Below are positions 46,521 to 56,025 of a stretch of DNA of 64,000 nucleotides, piece by piece. The stretch lies in contig NZ_JAMDLI010000008.1 of NCBI RefSeq assembly GCF_023721815.1, positions 643,944 through 707,943 on the forward strand, read 5' to 3'. This DNA comes from Pleomorphomonas sp. JP5. Its GTDB lineage: Bacteria > Pseudomonadota > Alphaproteobacteria > Rhizobiales > Pleomorphomonadaceae. Made by a program: the position numbers and the translations under genes. How positions within the stretch are numbered: position 1 is the first letter of the stretch; every line of letters starts with the position of its first letter. The notes under the pieces were generated by a model. That model was not told the DNA's origin. It did no database searches and saw only the letters and a list, made by a program, of their open reading frames with translations.

Positions 46521-46848
46521 CTCACGGCAACTCCAGCGGCAGATCGCGGTCCTGCGATTCTTGATTTCAGTTCGATTAGTGCGCCTGCGACCACAATCCA
46601 AGCGCGGAAAACAGGCCAGGGCACCAGCCAGGCAGGTAGTACCGATGCCTTCTCCTGTGAGAGATTTCCGGAATTACCTTTCACATACAGCACCATAGCC
46701 GCTCGTCTCCATAGAAACCCATTGGATGCGGGTCTTTGCCTACACAGCATCCCGGATTTACCGACCCCGTAGCCATCGCTAACGTACGACATTATAAAAC
46801 ATCGTTCTATAATGTAGAACGCCTAGACATGAGGCTCAGGAGTTTCCG
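46521..46848. other. 328-bp divergent promoter region, IclR to xylonate operon
   Basis: No gene. The last 70 bases (46785-46820) are AT-rich and hold the IclR-type dyad listed separately; the remainder shows no clear signal. Confidence 0.6.
46804..46820. promoter_or_regulatory. IclR-type operator dyad
   Basis: GTTCTA-taatg-TAGAAC, a perfect 6-bp dyad with a 5-bp spacer, 28 bases upstream of the aldolase start. An overlapping longer dyad ATTATA (46791-46796) / TATAAT (46808-46813) extends it. Shape and place fit binding by the divergent IclR protein. Confidence 0.7.
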
Positions 46849-47757
46849 ATGGCAGAGACGCGTTTCGAAGGCATCATTCCGCCGGTGTCGACCATCTTTA
46901 CCGAGGCGGGCGTCTTTGACCCCAAGGGGCAGGCGCTGGTGATCGAGAAGCTGATCGCCGCCGGTGTGGATGGCCTCTTCATGTGCGGCACCGGCGGGGA
47001 GTTCTCCCAGATGTCGACCGCCGAGCGGAAGACTGTGGCGGAGTTCGCCGTGAAGCAGACCGCCGGCCGGGCCAAGGTGCTCATTGGCGTCGGCTCCAAC
47101 AACCAGCGCGAAGCCGTCGAGCTCGCCGTCCACGCCGAATCCATCGGCGCCGATGGCATCGTCGCGGTCAATCCGTCCTACTGGAAAGTCACCGAGCCGC
47201 GCCTTCTCAACTACTTCACCGACATCGCCGGCGCCACCAAGCTGCCGGTTCTGCTCTACAACATCCCCTTCCTGACCGGTCAGGACTTGACGCCGGCGTT
47301 CGTGAAGTCGGTGGTCGAGGCCGCGCCCAATGTGGTCGGCATCAAGGAGACCATCGACTCCATCGGCCATATCCGCGAGATGATCAACGTCGTCGGCACC
47401 GTTCAGCCCGGCTTTCAGGTTCTCGCCGGCTATGACGACCACCTGCTGACCACACTGATGCTCGGCGGCGCCGGCGTCATCTCGGCCAGCGGCAACTTCG
47501 CGCCGGAGCTTTCCATCGGCATCTACAAGGCCTTCCGGGCCGGCGACTTCGCCAAGGCCGTCGAGCTGCACAGCCGCCTGATCCGCCTTCCGTCGATGTA
47601 CGGTCTCGACACGCCCTTCGTGAACGTGGTCAAGGAAGCGATGCGCCTCACGGGCCTCGACATCTCCACCTACTGCCTGCCGCCCGCCGGTCCGCTGGCC
47701 GCCGACAAGCTGGCCCGCCTAGCCGATCTGCTGAAGCAGGCTGGCCTCGTCAAATAA
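46849..47757 (+). CDS. 2-keto-3-deoxy-sugar-acid aldolase (DapA/YagE family)
   Basis: 302-residue class I aldolase of the DHDPS/NAL fold. [14 protein letters not shown] binds the keto-acid, Tyr near 137 sits in LLYNIP, and the Schiff-base Lys near 166 in [11 protein letters not shown]. coli homologues YagE and YjhH cleave 2-keto-3-deoxy-xylonate or gluconate to pyruvate and glycolaldehyde or glyceraldehyde. It is directly followed by the xylonate-type dehydratase, which would make its substrate. True DapA is unlikely in this setting. Confidence 0.88.
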   Translation: MAETRFEGIIPPVSTIFTEAGVFDPKGQALVIEKLIAAGVDGLFMCGTGGEFSQMSTAERKTVAEFAVKQTAGRAKVLIGVGSNNQREAVELAVHAESIGADGIVAVNPSYWKVTEPRLLNYFTDIAGATKLPVLLYNIPFLTGQDLTPAFVKSVVEAAPNVVGIKETIDSIGHIREMINVVGTVQPGFQVLAGYDDHLLTTLMLGGAGVISASGNFAPELSIGIYKAFRAGDFAKAVELHSRLIRLPSMYGLDTPFVNVVKEAMRLTGLDISTYCLPPAGPLAADKLARLADLLKQAGLVK

Positions 47758-47783
47758 CCAACCAACCGTCGGAGGAAGGCCCA

Positions 47784-49760
47784 ATGTCCATCAAGGAAAT
47801 CTACGACGAGAGCAACGAGGCCGTCTATGTCGCGGCAACCAATGCTCCCGGCCCCGCCGGCAAATTGCCGCTGACGCCGGACATGCTGATCAACCGCCCG
47901 AGCGGCGACATTTTCGGCATGACCCTCAACGCCGGCATGGGTTGGGAACCGGAAAAGCTGAACGGCAAGGAAGTGCTGGTCATCGGCATTACCGGCGGCA
48001 TCCGTGGCGCGGACGGCAAGCCGATCGCCCTCGGCCTGCACACCGGCCACTATGAGACACCGCTTCAGTTCGAGGCGGCGGCGCTCGAGGTGGCCAAGGC
48101 CGGCGGCGTTCCCTACGCCGCTTACGTCAGCGATCCCTGTGACGGCCGCACGCAAGGCACCACGGGCATGTTCGACTCCCTGCCCTACCGCAACGACGCA
48201 GCCATCGTCTTCCGTCGGCTGATCCGCTCGACGCCAGTGCGCAAGGCGGTCATCGGCCTTGCGGCCTGCGACAAGGGCCTGCCGGCACTGATGATGGCGT
48301 TGGCCGCCCAGCGCGACCTGCCCACCATCCTCGTTCCCGGCGGCGCCACGCTGATGCCGACCAAGGGCGAAGACGCGGGCAAGGTGCAGACTATCGGCGC
48401 CCGTTTCGCCAACGGCGAGCTGACGCTGGACGAAGCCAGCGAACTCGGCTGTCGCGCCTGCGCATCGGCCGGTGGCGGTTGCCAGTTCCTCGGCACGGCC
48501 GGCACGTCGCAGGTCATCTCCGAGGGTCTCGGCCTTGCCCTGCCGCACTCGGCTCTGTCTCCGTCCGGCCAGCCGGTGTGGCTGGAAGTTGCCCGCCAGT
48601 CCGCGCGAGCGGTGCTGCAGCTCGAGGAACGGGGCATCACGACCAAGGACATCGTGACGTCCAAGGCGATCGAGAACGCCATGGTGGTGCATGCCGCTTT
48701 CGGTGGCTCGACCAACCTGTTGCTGCATCTGCCGGCCATCGCTCATGCAGCTGGACTGCCCATGCCCACTGTCGAGGACTGGACGGCGGTGAACCGTCGC
48801 GTGCCGCGCCTCGTCAGTGTCATTCCCAACGGACCGGTCTATCATCCCACCGTTCGCGCCTTCATGGCCGGCGGCGTGCCGGAAGTAATGCTCCACCTGC
48901 GTGAACTCGGCCTGCTCAATCTCGACGTCCTCACCGTGACGGGCGAAACGCTGGGCGCCAACCTCGACTGGTGGCAAACGTCCGAACGCCGCCGCCGCTT
49001 CCGCGAAATGCTCGAAAAGCAGGACGGCGTTAGCCCAGACGACGTGATCATGCCGCCCGCCAAGGCGGCGGCCCGTGGCCTCACCTCCACCATCACCTTC
49101 CCGATCGGCAACATCGCGCCGGAAGGCTCGGTGATCAAGTCGACGGCCATCGATCCCTCGGTGATCGGCGAGGACGGCGTCTATCGGCACAAGGCCAAGG
49201 CGAAGGTTTTCGTCTCCGAGGTCGATGCCATCCACGCCATCAAGTCCGGCAAGATCGTCGCCGGCGATCTGATGGTGTTGATCGGCGCCGGGCCGTCCGG
49301 CACCGGCATGGAAGAGACCTACCAAGTCACTTCCGCGCTGAAGCACCTCTCCTACGGCAAGCACGTGGCGCTCGTCACCGACGCCCGCTTCTCCGGCGTG
49401 TCCACCGGCGCATGCATCGGCCATGTCGGACCGGAAGCGCTGGCCGGTGGCCCCATCGGCAAGCTGCGTGACGGCGACATCGTCGAGATGATCGTCGACT
49501 GCCGCAAGCTGACGGGCTCGCTGAACTTCCTCGGCACCGAGGAAGCGCCAGCCACCGCCGAGGAAGGCGCCGCCATCCTGGCCGCGCGTCAACCGCACCC
49601 GGATCTGGCGCCGCAGGCCGAACTGCCCGACGACACCCGTCTCTGGGCGGCGTTGCAGGCGGCAAGCGGCGGCACCTGGCAGGGCTGCGTCTACGACGCC
49701 GACAAGATCATCGAAGTGCTGGAAGCCGGTCGCGCCGCACTGGCCGCCAAGAACAGCTGA
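47784..49760 (+). CDS. D-xylonate dehydratase (YjhG/YagF family)
   Basis: 658 residues of the IlvD/Edd superfamily with the longer YjhG/YagF architecture. Cys ligands for the iron-sulfur cluster are expected in [14 protein letters not shown] and [30 protein letters not shown] is in the C-terminal part. It dehydrates D-xylonate to 2-keto-3-deoxy-xylonate. GGAGGAA lies upstream of the ATG. Sits between the aldolase and the GntP permease, the same gene set as E. coli yagEF and yjhHGF. Confidence 0.92.
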   Translation: MSIKEIYDESNEAVYVAATNAPGPAGKLPLTPDMLINRPSGDIFGMTLNAGMGWEPEKLNGKEVLVIGITGGIRGADGKPIALGLHTGHYETPLQFEAAALEVAKAGGVPYAAYVSDPCDGRTQGTTGMFDSLPYRNDAAIVFRRLIRSTPVRKAVIGLAACDKGLPALMMALAAQRDLPTILVPGGATLMPTKGEDAGKVQTIGARFANGELTLDEASELGCRACASAGGGCQFLGTAGTSQVISEGLGLALPHSALSPSGQPVWLEVARQSARAVLQLEERGITTKDIVTSKAIENAMVVHAAFGGSTNLLLHLPAIAHAAGLPMPTVEDWTAVNRRVPRLVSVIPNGPVYHPTVRAFMAGGVPEVMLHLRELGLLNLDVLTVTGETLGANLDWWQTSERRRRFREMLEKQDGVSPDDVIMPPAKAAARGLTSTITFPIGNIAPEGSVIKSTAIDPSVIGEDGVYRHKAKAKVFVSEVDAIHAIKSGKIVAGDLMVLIGAGPSGTGMEETYQVTSALKHLSYGKHVALVTDARFSGVSTGACIGHVGPEALAGGPIGKLRDGDIVEMIVDCRKLTGSLNFLGTEEAPATAEEGAAILAARQPHPDLAPQAELPDDTRLWAALQAASGGTWQGCVYDADKIIEVLEAGRAALAAKNS

Positions 49761-49975
49761 CGAAAACCGGAGAAGAGGCGGCAGCGTCTCTTCTCCATAA
49801 AACTGCTGGCGCTATAGCCGGCATGTGGAGGGCACGGCGGCCGAGGGGGCTGGTCGTCCATCCGAACAACGCGACGGACCATAGGCACTGGAACGGCGAC
49901 ATGCCGATCCGGAGCGGGTGGACTGTTGTCTTCGCCGGCATGGCCGGTATCGCTAGCCAAACCAAGGGAAGAGAA

Positions 49976-51325
49976 ATGCCTTTAGTCATCGTCGTGGCCG
50001 GCATTGTGCTGCTGCTGCTCCTGATCATGAAGCTGAAACTGAATACGTTCGTTTCGCTGATCATCGTCTCCTTCTGCGTCGCGCTTGCTCTTGGCCTGCC
50101 GCTCGACAAGGTGGTGAAGTCCATCGAGAGTGGCCTCGGCGGCACGCTCGGTCACATCGCCCTGATCTTCGGCCTCGGCGCCATGCTCGGCCGTCTGATC
50201 TCCGACGCCGGCGGCGCGCAGCGCATCGCCGTCACACTCATTGAGAAGTTCGGCGAGAAGAACGTGCAGTGGGCGGTGGTCGTCGCCTCGTTCATCATCG
50301 GCATCGCCCTGTTCTTCGAGGTCGGCCTGGTGCTTCTGGTGCCGATCGTCCTGACCATGGCCAAGCAGATGAAGCTGTCTCCGCTGCACCTCGGCGTGCC
50401 GATGTGCGCCGCGCTGCTGGCCACCCATGCCTTCCTGCCGCCGCACCCCGGCCCGACGGTCATCGCCGGCGAGTATGGCGCCGACATCGGCCAGGTTCTG
50501 GTCTACGGCATCATGATCGCCATTCCGGCGGTGATCATCGGCGGTCCGATCTACAACGCCATCGCCAAGCGGATCGTGCCGTCGGGCTTTGCCAAGAAAG
50601 CCGACCTCGACGCCATCGGGTCCTTCAAGAGCTTCGACCTCGAAAAGACGCCCGCCTTCGGCATCTCCGTGCTCACCGCCATGCTGCCGGTGATCATGAT
50701 GTCGGCCGCGGCCATCATCGCCGTGATCCGCAGCGAGGCCGGCCTCGCCGACAACTCGGCCTTCGCAATCATCCGCCTCGTGGGCGACGCCTCCGTGGCG
50801 ATGGTTGTGTCGCTCCTGTTCGCCATGTGGACCATGGGCGCTAGGCGCAACATCCCGGTCAAGGACATCATGGCGTCCTGCACCTCGGCGGCGAGCCACA
50901 TCGGCATGATGCTGCTGATCATCGGTGGCGGCGGCGCCTTCAAGCAGGTGCTGATCGATGGCGGCGTCGGCAAGTATGTTGCCGAGCTGTTTGCCGGCAC
51001 GAATGCTTCGCCGCTGATCTTCGCCTGGGGCGTCGCAGCACTTCTGCGCATCTCCCTCGGCTCAGCGACGGTCGCAGCCATCTCGACCGCAGGCTTGGTC
51101 ATTCCCATGCTCGCGACGCACAACGTCAACCTCGCCCTGGTGACCCTCGCGACGGGTGCCGGATCGGCGGTCTGCAGCCACGTCAACGACGCCGGCTTCT
51201 GGATGTTCAAGGAGTATTTCGGCCTGTCGATGAAGGAGACCTTCGGGACGTGGACGGTTCTGTCCACCATTGTCTCTGTGCTCGGCCTGATCGGCGTTCT
51301 CCTCCTCGAAGGCTTCGTCGCCTGA
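49976..51325 (+). CDS. GntP-family aldonate permease
   Basis: 449 residues with 12 or more hydrophobic segments; GLGAMLGRLISDAGGAQRIA, FLPPHPGPTVIAGEYG and HVNDAGFWMFKEYFGL are GntP-family hallmarks. These are proton symporters for gluconate-like acids. The start at 49976 (MPLVIVVAGIV) follows GGGAAGAG; the frame is open from 49823, but that part is not membrane-like. 215 bp separate it from the dehydratase gene without a terminator. Xylonate is the likely cargo by context, gluconate an alternative. Confidence 0.92.
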   Translation: MPLVIVVAGIVLLLLLIMKLKLNTFVSLIIVSFCVALALGLPLDKVVKSIESGLGGTLGHIALIFGLGAMLGRLISDAGGAQRIAVTLIEKFGEKNVQWAVVVASFIIGIALFFEVGLVLLVPIVLTMAKQMKLSPLHLGVPMCAALLATHAFLPPHPGPTVIAGEYGADIGQVLVYGIMIAIPAVIIGGPIYNAIAKRIVPSGFAKKADLDAIGSFKSFDLEKTPAFGISVLTAMLPVIMMSAAAIIAVIRSEAGLADNSAFAIIRLVGDASVAMVVSLLFAMWTMGARRNIPVKDIMASCTSAASHIGMMLLIIGGGGAFKQVLIDGGVGKYVAELFAGTNASPLIFAWGVAALLRISLGSATVAAISTAGLVIPMLATHNVNLALVTLATGAGSAVCSHVNDAGFWMFKEYFGLSMKETFGTWTVLSTIVSVLGLIGVLLLEGFVA

Positions 51326-51352
51326 CCGCGAACGACGCCATCTGAACGCAAG

Positions 51353-51391
51353 GGCGGCCGCGACAAGCCAGTGTCGCGACCGCCGTTTCTT
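51353..51391 (+). terminator. Terminator of the xylonate operon
   Basis: A 13-bp stem with one mismatch (51353-51365 with 51372-51384), 6-nt loop, followed by GTTTCTT, 28 bases after the permease stop. Confidence 0.8.
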
Positions 51392-51407
51392 ATTAGAGAA
51401 CAGCCAC

Positions 51408-52406
51408 TTAGACGGAGACGCGCGCCTCGCCGGGATAGACCACCCCGATCTGCCGTCTGATATCGTCGAGCGTCTCCATGATGGCAACGCTCTGTTCGAG
51501 CGGCAAGATGGGACTGGTCCGCTCGCCCGCAGCGACCAGTCGTTCCAGCTCCACGGCCTGGAAGTGCATGCCACGCCCCTTCATGTCGGCAGGCTTGAAC
51601 TCCTCAAGCAGATTCTTCTGACTGTCATAGATCCGGAAGCTGGTCGGCGTGTACCAGACGCCGTCAATCTCGACATGGCCCTCGGTGCCGTTGATCTCGG
51701 CTCTGTTGGCGCCCGGCGCATCGCTGGCCGACACCGTTATGGAAGAGGCGCCATTCGGGTAGCGGAACATGGTCGACACTTCGGCGTCGGCGCCGGTGGA
51801 CTTGAGGCGCCCCGAAGCAATAACCGTTGACGGTTGCCCCAACATGTCGAAGGCGAAGGAGATGGGGTAGATGCCGAGATCCAGCAGTGCGCCACCGCCG
51901 AGCTCCAGCGCATTGAGTCGGTGGCTCGGGTCGTCAGGCAAGTCCTGGGTATGGGTTGCCAGAAGCGTCCGGATCTCGCCGATCATGCCGCTGGCCAGCG
52001 CCTCGCGCAGCCGCACCATGTGAGGCAGGAAGCGGGTCCACATGGCTTCGAGCACGACGACGTCATGCTTGCGCGACAAGGCCAGCAAATGCCGCGCCTC
52101 GGCGCCATTCAGCGTGAAAGATTTCTCGATCAGGACATGCTTGCCCTCGGTAATACAGAGTTCGGCCGCGCTCGCGTGAAACGGATGCGGCGTCGCGATA
52201 TAGACGACATCGACTTCCGGATCGGCGGCAAGCGCCTCGTAGCTGCCGTGCGAGCGGGGAATGCCGTGCTTGGTGGCGAAAGCGACCGCTTTCTCGATGG
52301 ACCGCGAGCCGACCGCCACCACCTCCATGTCGTTGTCGAGGAGATCCTGCACAAAAAGATCGGCGATCCAGCCGGTTGCCAGAATGCCCCAACGTAACTT
52401 GGCCAT
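51408..52406 (-). CDS. Gfo/Idh/MocA-family oxidoreductase
   Basis: 332-residue NAD(P)-dependent sugar or polyol dehydrogenase. Rossmann N-terminus RWGILATGWIADLFV, the catalytic-Lys motif HVLIEKSFTLNGAEA (Lys in the position of EKP, though Pro is replaced by Ser), and the C-terminal domain with GGGALLDLGIYPISF. The E-K-S variant resembles trans-dihydrodiol/xylose dehydrogenase members such as DHDH. The substrate is unknown; neighbouring xylonate genes make D-xylose to xylonolactone oxidation a thought, not a call. Confidence 0.85.
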   Translation of the reverse strand: MAKLRWGILATGWIADLFVQDLLDNDMEVVAVGSRSIEKAVAFATKHGIPRSHGSYEALAADPEVDVVYIATPHPFHASAAELCITEGKHVLIEKSFTLNGAEARHLLALSRKHDVVVLEAMWTRFLPHMVRLREALASGMIGEIRTLLATHTQDLPDDPSHRLNALELGGGALLDLGIYPISFAFDMLGQPSTVIASGRLKSTGADAEVSTMFRYPNGASSITVSASDAPGANRAEINGTEGHVEIDGVWYTPTSFRIYDSQKNLLEEFKPADMKGRGMHFQAVELERLVAAGERTSPILPLEQSVAIMETLDDIRRQIGVVYPGEARVSV

Positions 52407-52523
52407 GGACTGCCTCTCCCTTTCAGCTCCTCAGGGCGCATCGGCAGACCGATTGCCTTCACCGAACGCCATTCGGGTGAACCTCGCATTAATCTGACAA
52501 AAGGTCGAGGCCCGCGAGAAGGG

Positions 52524-52940
52524 CTACACGCCAATGTCGATCTCGACCGAAGCCGCCGAGCGGGGGGCTGCCCCCTGGAAGACGGCCTCGACGTTGTTGC
52601 CATCCGGATCGAACAGGAAGACTGCGTAATAGCCGGGGTGATACGACCTTATCCCTGGGCCGCCATTATCGCGGCCGCCGGCAGCGAGCCCTGCCTGATA
52701 GAACCGCTTGACCGCCTCCTGGTCGCCGGCCTGGAACGCCAGATGCACGTGCGTCGCCTCGCTCTCGTCCTCTCCCAAGGCGTCGATCCAGAGTTCGTCA
52801 CAGGCGATATGCCAGTCGTCGTCCGCCAGAAGCGGGCAGTCGAGAGCCCCGAGCACTGCGCGGTAGAACTTCGCCGTTGCCGGAAAGTCCCTGGCCCTCA
52901 GCTGAACATGGTCGATCAGCCGGCCTCGATGCAGAATCAT
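52524..52940 (-). CDS. VOC-family (glyoxalase-like) protein
   Basis: 138 residues with two beta-alpha-beta-beta-beta modules: HVQLRARDFPATAKFYRAVL opens module one, and YAVFLFDPDGNNVEAVF closes module two with the usual DPDGN turn and metal-ligand Glu. Start at 52940 set by GAGGAG upstream. Small lyase, isomerase or resistance activity possible. Same strand as the neighbouring BKACE gene with 64 bp between. Confidence 0.85.
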   Translation of the reverse strand: MILHRGRLIDHVQLRARDFPATAKFYRAVLGALDCPLLADDDWHIACDELWIDALGEDESEATHVHLAFQAGDQEAVKRFYQAGLAAGGRDNGGPGIRSYHPGYYAVFLFDPDGNNVEAVFQGAAPRSAASVEIDIGV

Positions 52941-53004
52941 GCTTCGCTCCTCGCTTGGCACCGCCCTCCGTTCATGAGCGAAGCCCTTCTCCTCAGTTCC
53001 GAGA

Positions 53005-53715
53005 CTATCGCATCATCCTGACGGCATCCGTCACCAGTTGCGCGTTGTCGCGGGCCATTTCGCCCGCAGCGCGGCGGCAACCGTCCTCCAGGCCGACGCG
53101 AGTGGACCACCGACGCCGCCGCGCCAGCTCGACGAAGTGCCAGACAGTTGCATCGACCCCATGGAGGAGGATCGGCCGGGCCACGCCCGCCTCGCCGAGA
53201 ATCGCGACGATCCCATCGACCGCAGTCTCCCCTGTCTCGATTTCCTGCTCTTCGATTTCGATCAGGATGCGCAGAACGCGGCGACAGTCCCGCAGGGTAA
53301 CGAACCGCTTGGCGTCATCGACGCTCGCCAGCCCAGCCTCGACGCCGACACCCATGCCGTGCAATAGGTCGATGATCGCCGGGGAATCCGGCTCGGACAG
53401 GTTGACCGAAGCGTAGTCCGGCAGCACCCGCCAGGCGGCGATGTAGTCTCGCGTCCGGCGCTGATCATTTTCGATCCAGGCGCCGGTGGACACGCCGAGG
53501 AGCGTCCCCGGACAGGCACGCCGCACGAGGCGGATCGTCTCATCGACAGCCGCGAGGCTTTCGCGACCGTCGGCGGCGCGGGCATGAAGGTGAATCTCGG
53601 CCGCTCCTGCGGCGACACAAGCGGCGCTGTCTCGCGCCATGGCCTCGACCGTCAGTGGCAAGGCCGGATGATAGTCGAAGGGGCGGGCTCCGTTGATGCA
53701 AGCCTGAACGATCAT
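53005..53715 (-). CDS. BKACE-family (DUF849) beta-keto acid cleavage enzyme, short form
   Basis: 236 residues; usual members are about 270-310. Zn ligands HLH in AAEIHLHARAADG and the Glu in RVGLEDGCRRAA are kept, so the active site looks intact. BKACE enzymes split a beta-keto acid with acetyl-CoA into a CoA thioester and acetoacetate. Start at 53715 (MIVQACING) chosen for GGAGA upstream. No thiolase or CoA-transferase is nearby to indicate a substrate. Confidence 0.82.
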   Translation of the reverse strand: MIVQACINGARPFDYHPALPLTVEAMARDSAACVAAGAAEIHLHARAADGRESLAAVDETIRLVRRACPGTLLGVSTGAWIENDQRRTRDYIAAWRVLPDYASVNLSEPDSPAIIDLLHGMGVGVEAGLASVDDAKRFVTLRDCRRVLRILIEIEEQEIETGETAVDGIVAILGEAGVARPILLHGVDATVWHFVELARRRRWSTRVGLEDGCRRAAGEMARDNAQLVTDAVRMMR

Positions 53716-53890
53716 CGGGGTCTCCATTCTATCGAGACGGCAGGCTCGACATTTCAAACAGAAAATGTGACCTCAAATCGTCAGCAATGCCAGAAAGCTC
53801 ACCGCCACCCCGGCGCAAGCCGGTATCCAGCGTGAGAACGACGCTCTTCGCCGGGACGAACGGTTGGCCGGCTTCCAGAGGAATCCAAAC

Positions 53891-53921
53891 AAAAAAAGGG
53901 GCGGGAAGACGGTCCCGCCCC
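53891..53921 (-). terminator. Rho-independent terminator of the xylitol importer operon
   Basis: A perfect 9-bp GC-rich stem (53898-53906 with 53913-53921), 6-nt loop, followed on the minus strand by seven T residues (A run at 53891-53897). It lies 22 bases after the binding-protein stop. Confidence 0.95.
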
Positions 53922-53943
53922 AGTCGGTCGATCAATCCATCAA

Positions 53944-54900
53944 TTACTTGATGGCGCCCGACTTCTTGTGGATCTCGATGAACTCGGCCACGTTGTCCTT
54001 GGTCACCAGCGGACAGTCGATGTCGGTGTCGATCTGCTCGATCTTGCCGGTCAGCAGGTCGTGAGCGACGCTGATGTTCTTGGCAGCGAGGTCATAGGCG
54101 TTCTGCAGCGCCGTGGAGGTCATGCGACCTTCCTGGATCAGCAGCATGGCCTCGGCGGTGCCGTCGACGCCGTAGGCGAGCATCTTGTCGAACTTCGGAT
54201 CGTCCTTGACGACTTCCAGGGCACCGGCGGCCATGTTGTCATTCATGGAAACGACGGCGTCGATCTTGTCGTTGGCCTGGACCCAGTCCTCCATGAAGCG
54301 CATGGCTTCTTCCTTGTTCCAGTGCGCGATCTGCTCGCCGACGATCTTCACGTCCGAACGCTTGTCGAAGAACTCCTTCTGCCAGGCATCGCGGCGCATG
54401 TCGGCGTGCATGTTGCCCGACGGGCCGTTCAGCACGACGACGCTGGCGCCCTGCGGGACCTGCTCGAGCGCCAGACGGGCGTTCACGGCAGCCTGCTCAT
54501 ACGGATCGGCGTCAACAGACGACGAGCCGGGGATGTCCTTGATGCGAGCGTTCGTCGTGATGACCTTGACGCCATCCTTGACGGCCTGCTCGACATAGGG
54601 ACGCTGAGCTTCGCCGTTGTTCGGCTGGACGATGATCAGGTCGTACTTGTTGGCGACGGCGTTTTCGATGAACGCGTTCTCCTTGGCGTCGTCAGCCTGG
54701 GCGTCCATGACGTCGACCGTCATGTCCGGGTACTTCTTGACTTCGTCCATGATGCCGTTGGCCAGCCAGGCGGCAAAGGAGTCCGCCTGGGCGCGGGCGA
54801 TGAAGGCAATCTTGTAGTTCTCAGCCTGAGCAACCGTCGTCGCGGCCAGACACAGGGCGGCCACAGCCGTAACGGTGCGGATGGATTTCATGAACTTCAT
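53944..54900 (-). CDS. Ribose-type ABC transporter substrate-binding protein (probable xylitol)
   Basis: 318 residues of the RbsB-like (CUT2) family. Signal peptide MKFMKSIRTVTAVAALCLA, cleaved after AQA. Body with QPNNGEAQRPYVEQAVKDGV, MNDNMAAGALEVVKD and GVDGTAEAMLLIQEG. The start at 54900 has GGAGGAG upstream. Terminal gene of dehydrogenase/xylulokinase/RbsA/RbsC/RbsB; the polyol is inferred from the catabolic genes. Confidence 0.92.
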   Translation of the reverse strand: MKFMKSIRTVTAVAALCLAATTVAQAENYKIAFIARAQADSFAAWLANGIMDEVKKYPDMTVDVMDAQADDAKENAFIENAVANKYDLIIVQPNNGEAQRPYVEQAVKDGVKVITTNARIKDIPGSSSVDADPYEQAAVNARLALEQVPQGASVVVLNGPSGNMHADMRRDAWQKEFFDKRSDVKIVGEQIAHWNKEEAMRFMEDWVQANDKIDAVVSMNDNMAAGALEVVKDDPKFDKMLAYGVDGTAEAMLLIQEGRMTSTALQNAYDLAAKNISVAHDLLTGKIEQIDTDIDCPLVTKDNVAEFIEIHKKSGAIK

Positions 54901-54980
54901 TTGTATCTCCTCCAAGATATCTGCTTGATGGGGCGTCTATCGATCGACGTAAGCCCCGCGTTTCCTCCAAAGCGAACGCA

Positions 54981-55988
54981 CTAAGCTTTTGCCTCCTTTC
55001 GCTCATTCGGTAGCTTGGCTGCACCCAGGGTCTTCCGGGTGCGATTGACCTTGGCCCACATGTCGTAACCGACAGCCAGGGCAATGATGCCGCCCTTGAT
55101 GACTTGCTGCAGATACGAGTCGACGCCGGTCAAATTCATGATGTTGTTGAGGAAGCCGACGATGAACGCGCCAGCGAGGGTTCCACCGGCCGTTCCGAGG
55201 CCGCCGGAGAAGCTGGTTCCGCCGATGATGGCGGCGGTCAGCGCCTCGAACTCGTAGCCCTGACCCGCGTTGGGAGCGCCGACGTTGGTGCGGGCCATCA
55301 GCAGGATGCCGGCAAGGCCGACGAACGCGCCGTTGATGAGATAGGCGCCGATCTTGATCCGGCCGACGTTGATGCCGGAAGCCCGGGCTGCCTCTTCATT
55401 GCCGCCGACAGCGTAGAGCGAGCGGCCGAAGCTGGTGTGACCGAGGATGTACCAGGTCACGATGCCGACGATGATCATGAAGAAGACCGGCAGCGGAACG
55501 AAGCCGATCTTGCCCTGCCCGAACCAGACGTAATCGCCGATCTGGTAGAGGTTCTGGCCCTTGGTGAAGAGAAGCGCGATGCCGCGCGCCACCGTCATCA
55601 TCGCCAGGGTGGCGATGAAGGCCGGAATATTGAAGCGTCGGACAAGGATGCCGTTGACGAAGTTGCAGAGCACGCCGACGATCAGACCGACGGCGAAGGC
55701 GAGAGACAGCGAGCCCGTTTCCTTGAAGACATAGACGGACAGGACGCCCGCCAGCGCCAGCACCGAGCCGCAGGAAAGGTCCAGGAGGCCGCCGATGATT
55801 AGGATCGTCTCTCCGAAGGCCAGAATCGTCGTCACGGAGATCTGAGCCGAGATATTCGAGAGGTTCCGCGGCGAGAGGAAGTTCTCGTTCAGCAGATTGC
55901 AGACGATGATCATCACGATAAGAACCAAGTAAATGGAGTATCGCGACTTGATGGTCTGCCACTTCTCCCTCGTCATCAGGTTGTTCAT
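54981..55988 (-). CDS. Ribose-type ABC transporter permease
   Basis: 335 residues with eight to ten membrane segments. ETILIIGGLLDLSCGSVLAL and AAIIGGTSFSGGLGTAGGTL are RbsC-family signatures. Start at 55988 (MNNLMTREKW) has GGGGCGG upstream. One permease forms the homodimeric channel in CUT2 importers. Confidence 0.93.
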   Translation of the reverse strand: MNNLMTREKWQTIKSRYSIYLVLIVMIIVCNLLNENFLSPRNLSNISAQISVTTILAFGETILIIGGLLDLSCGSVLALAGVLSVYVFKETGSLSLAFAVGLIVGVLCNFVNGILVRRFNIPAFIATLAMMTVARGIALLFTKGQNLYQIGDYVWFGQGKIGFVPLPVFFMIIVGIVTWYILGHTSFGRSLYAVGGNEEAARASGINVGRIKIGAYLINGAFVGLAGILLMARTNVGAPNAGQGYEFEALTAAIIGGTSFSGGLGTAGGTLAGAFIVGFLNNIMNLTGVDSYLQQVIKGGIIALAVGYDMWAKVNRTRKTLGAAKLPNERKEAKA

Positions 55989-56025
55989 TTTCCGCCCCTT
56001 TTGCATCTCGTCGGCCAGTTAGCGA

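Noticed and set aside
46849-47757. dapA (dihydrodipicolinate synthase)
   Set aside because: The operon with a xylonate dehydratase, GntP permease and IclR points to a keto-deoxy-sugar-acid aldolase.
47670-49598. Minus-strand open frame of about 640 codons
   Set aside because: Antisense of the xylonate dehydratase, which has full-length family motifs.
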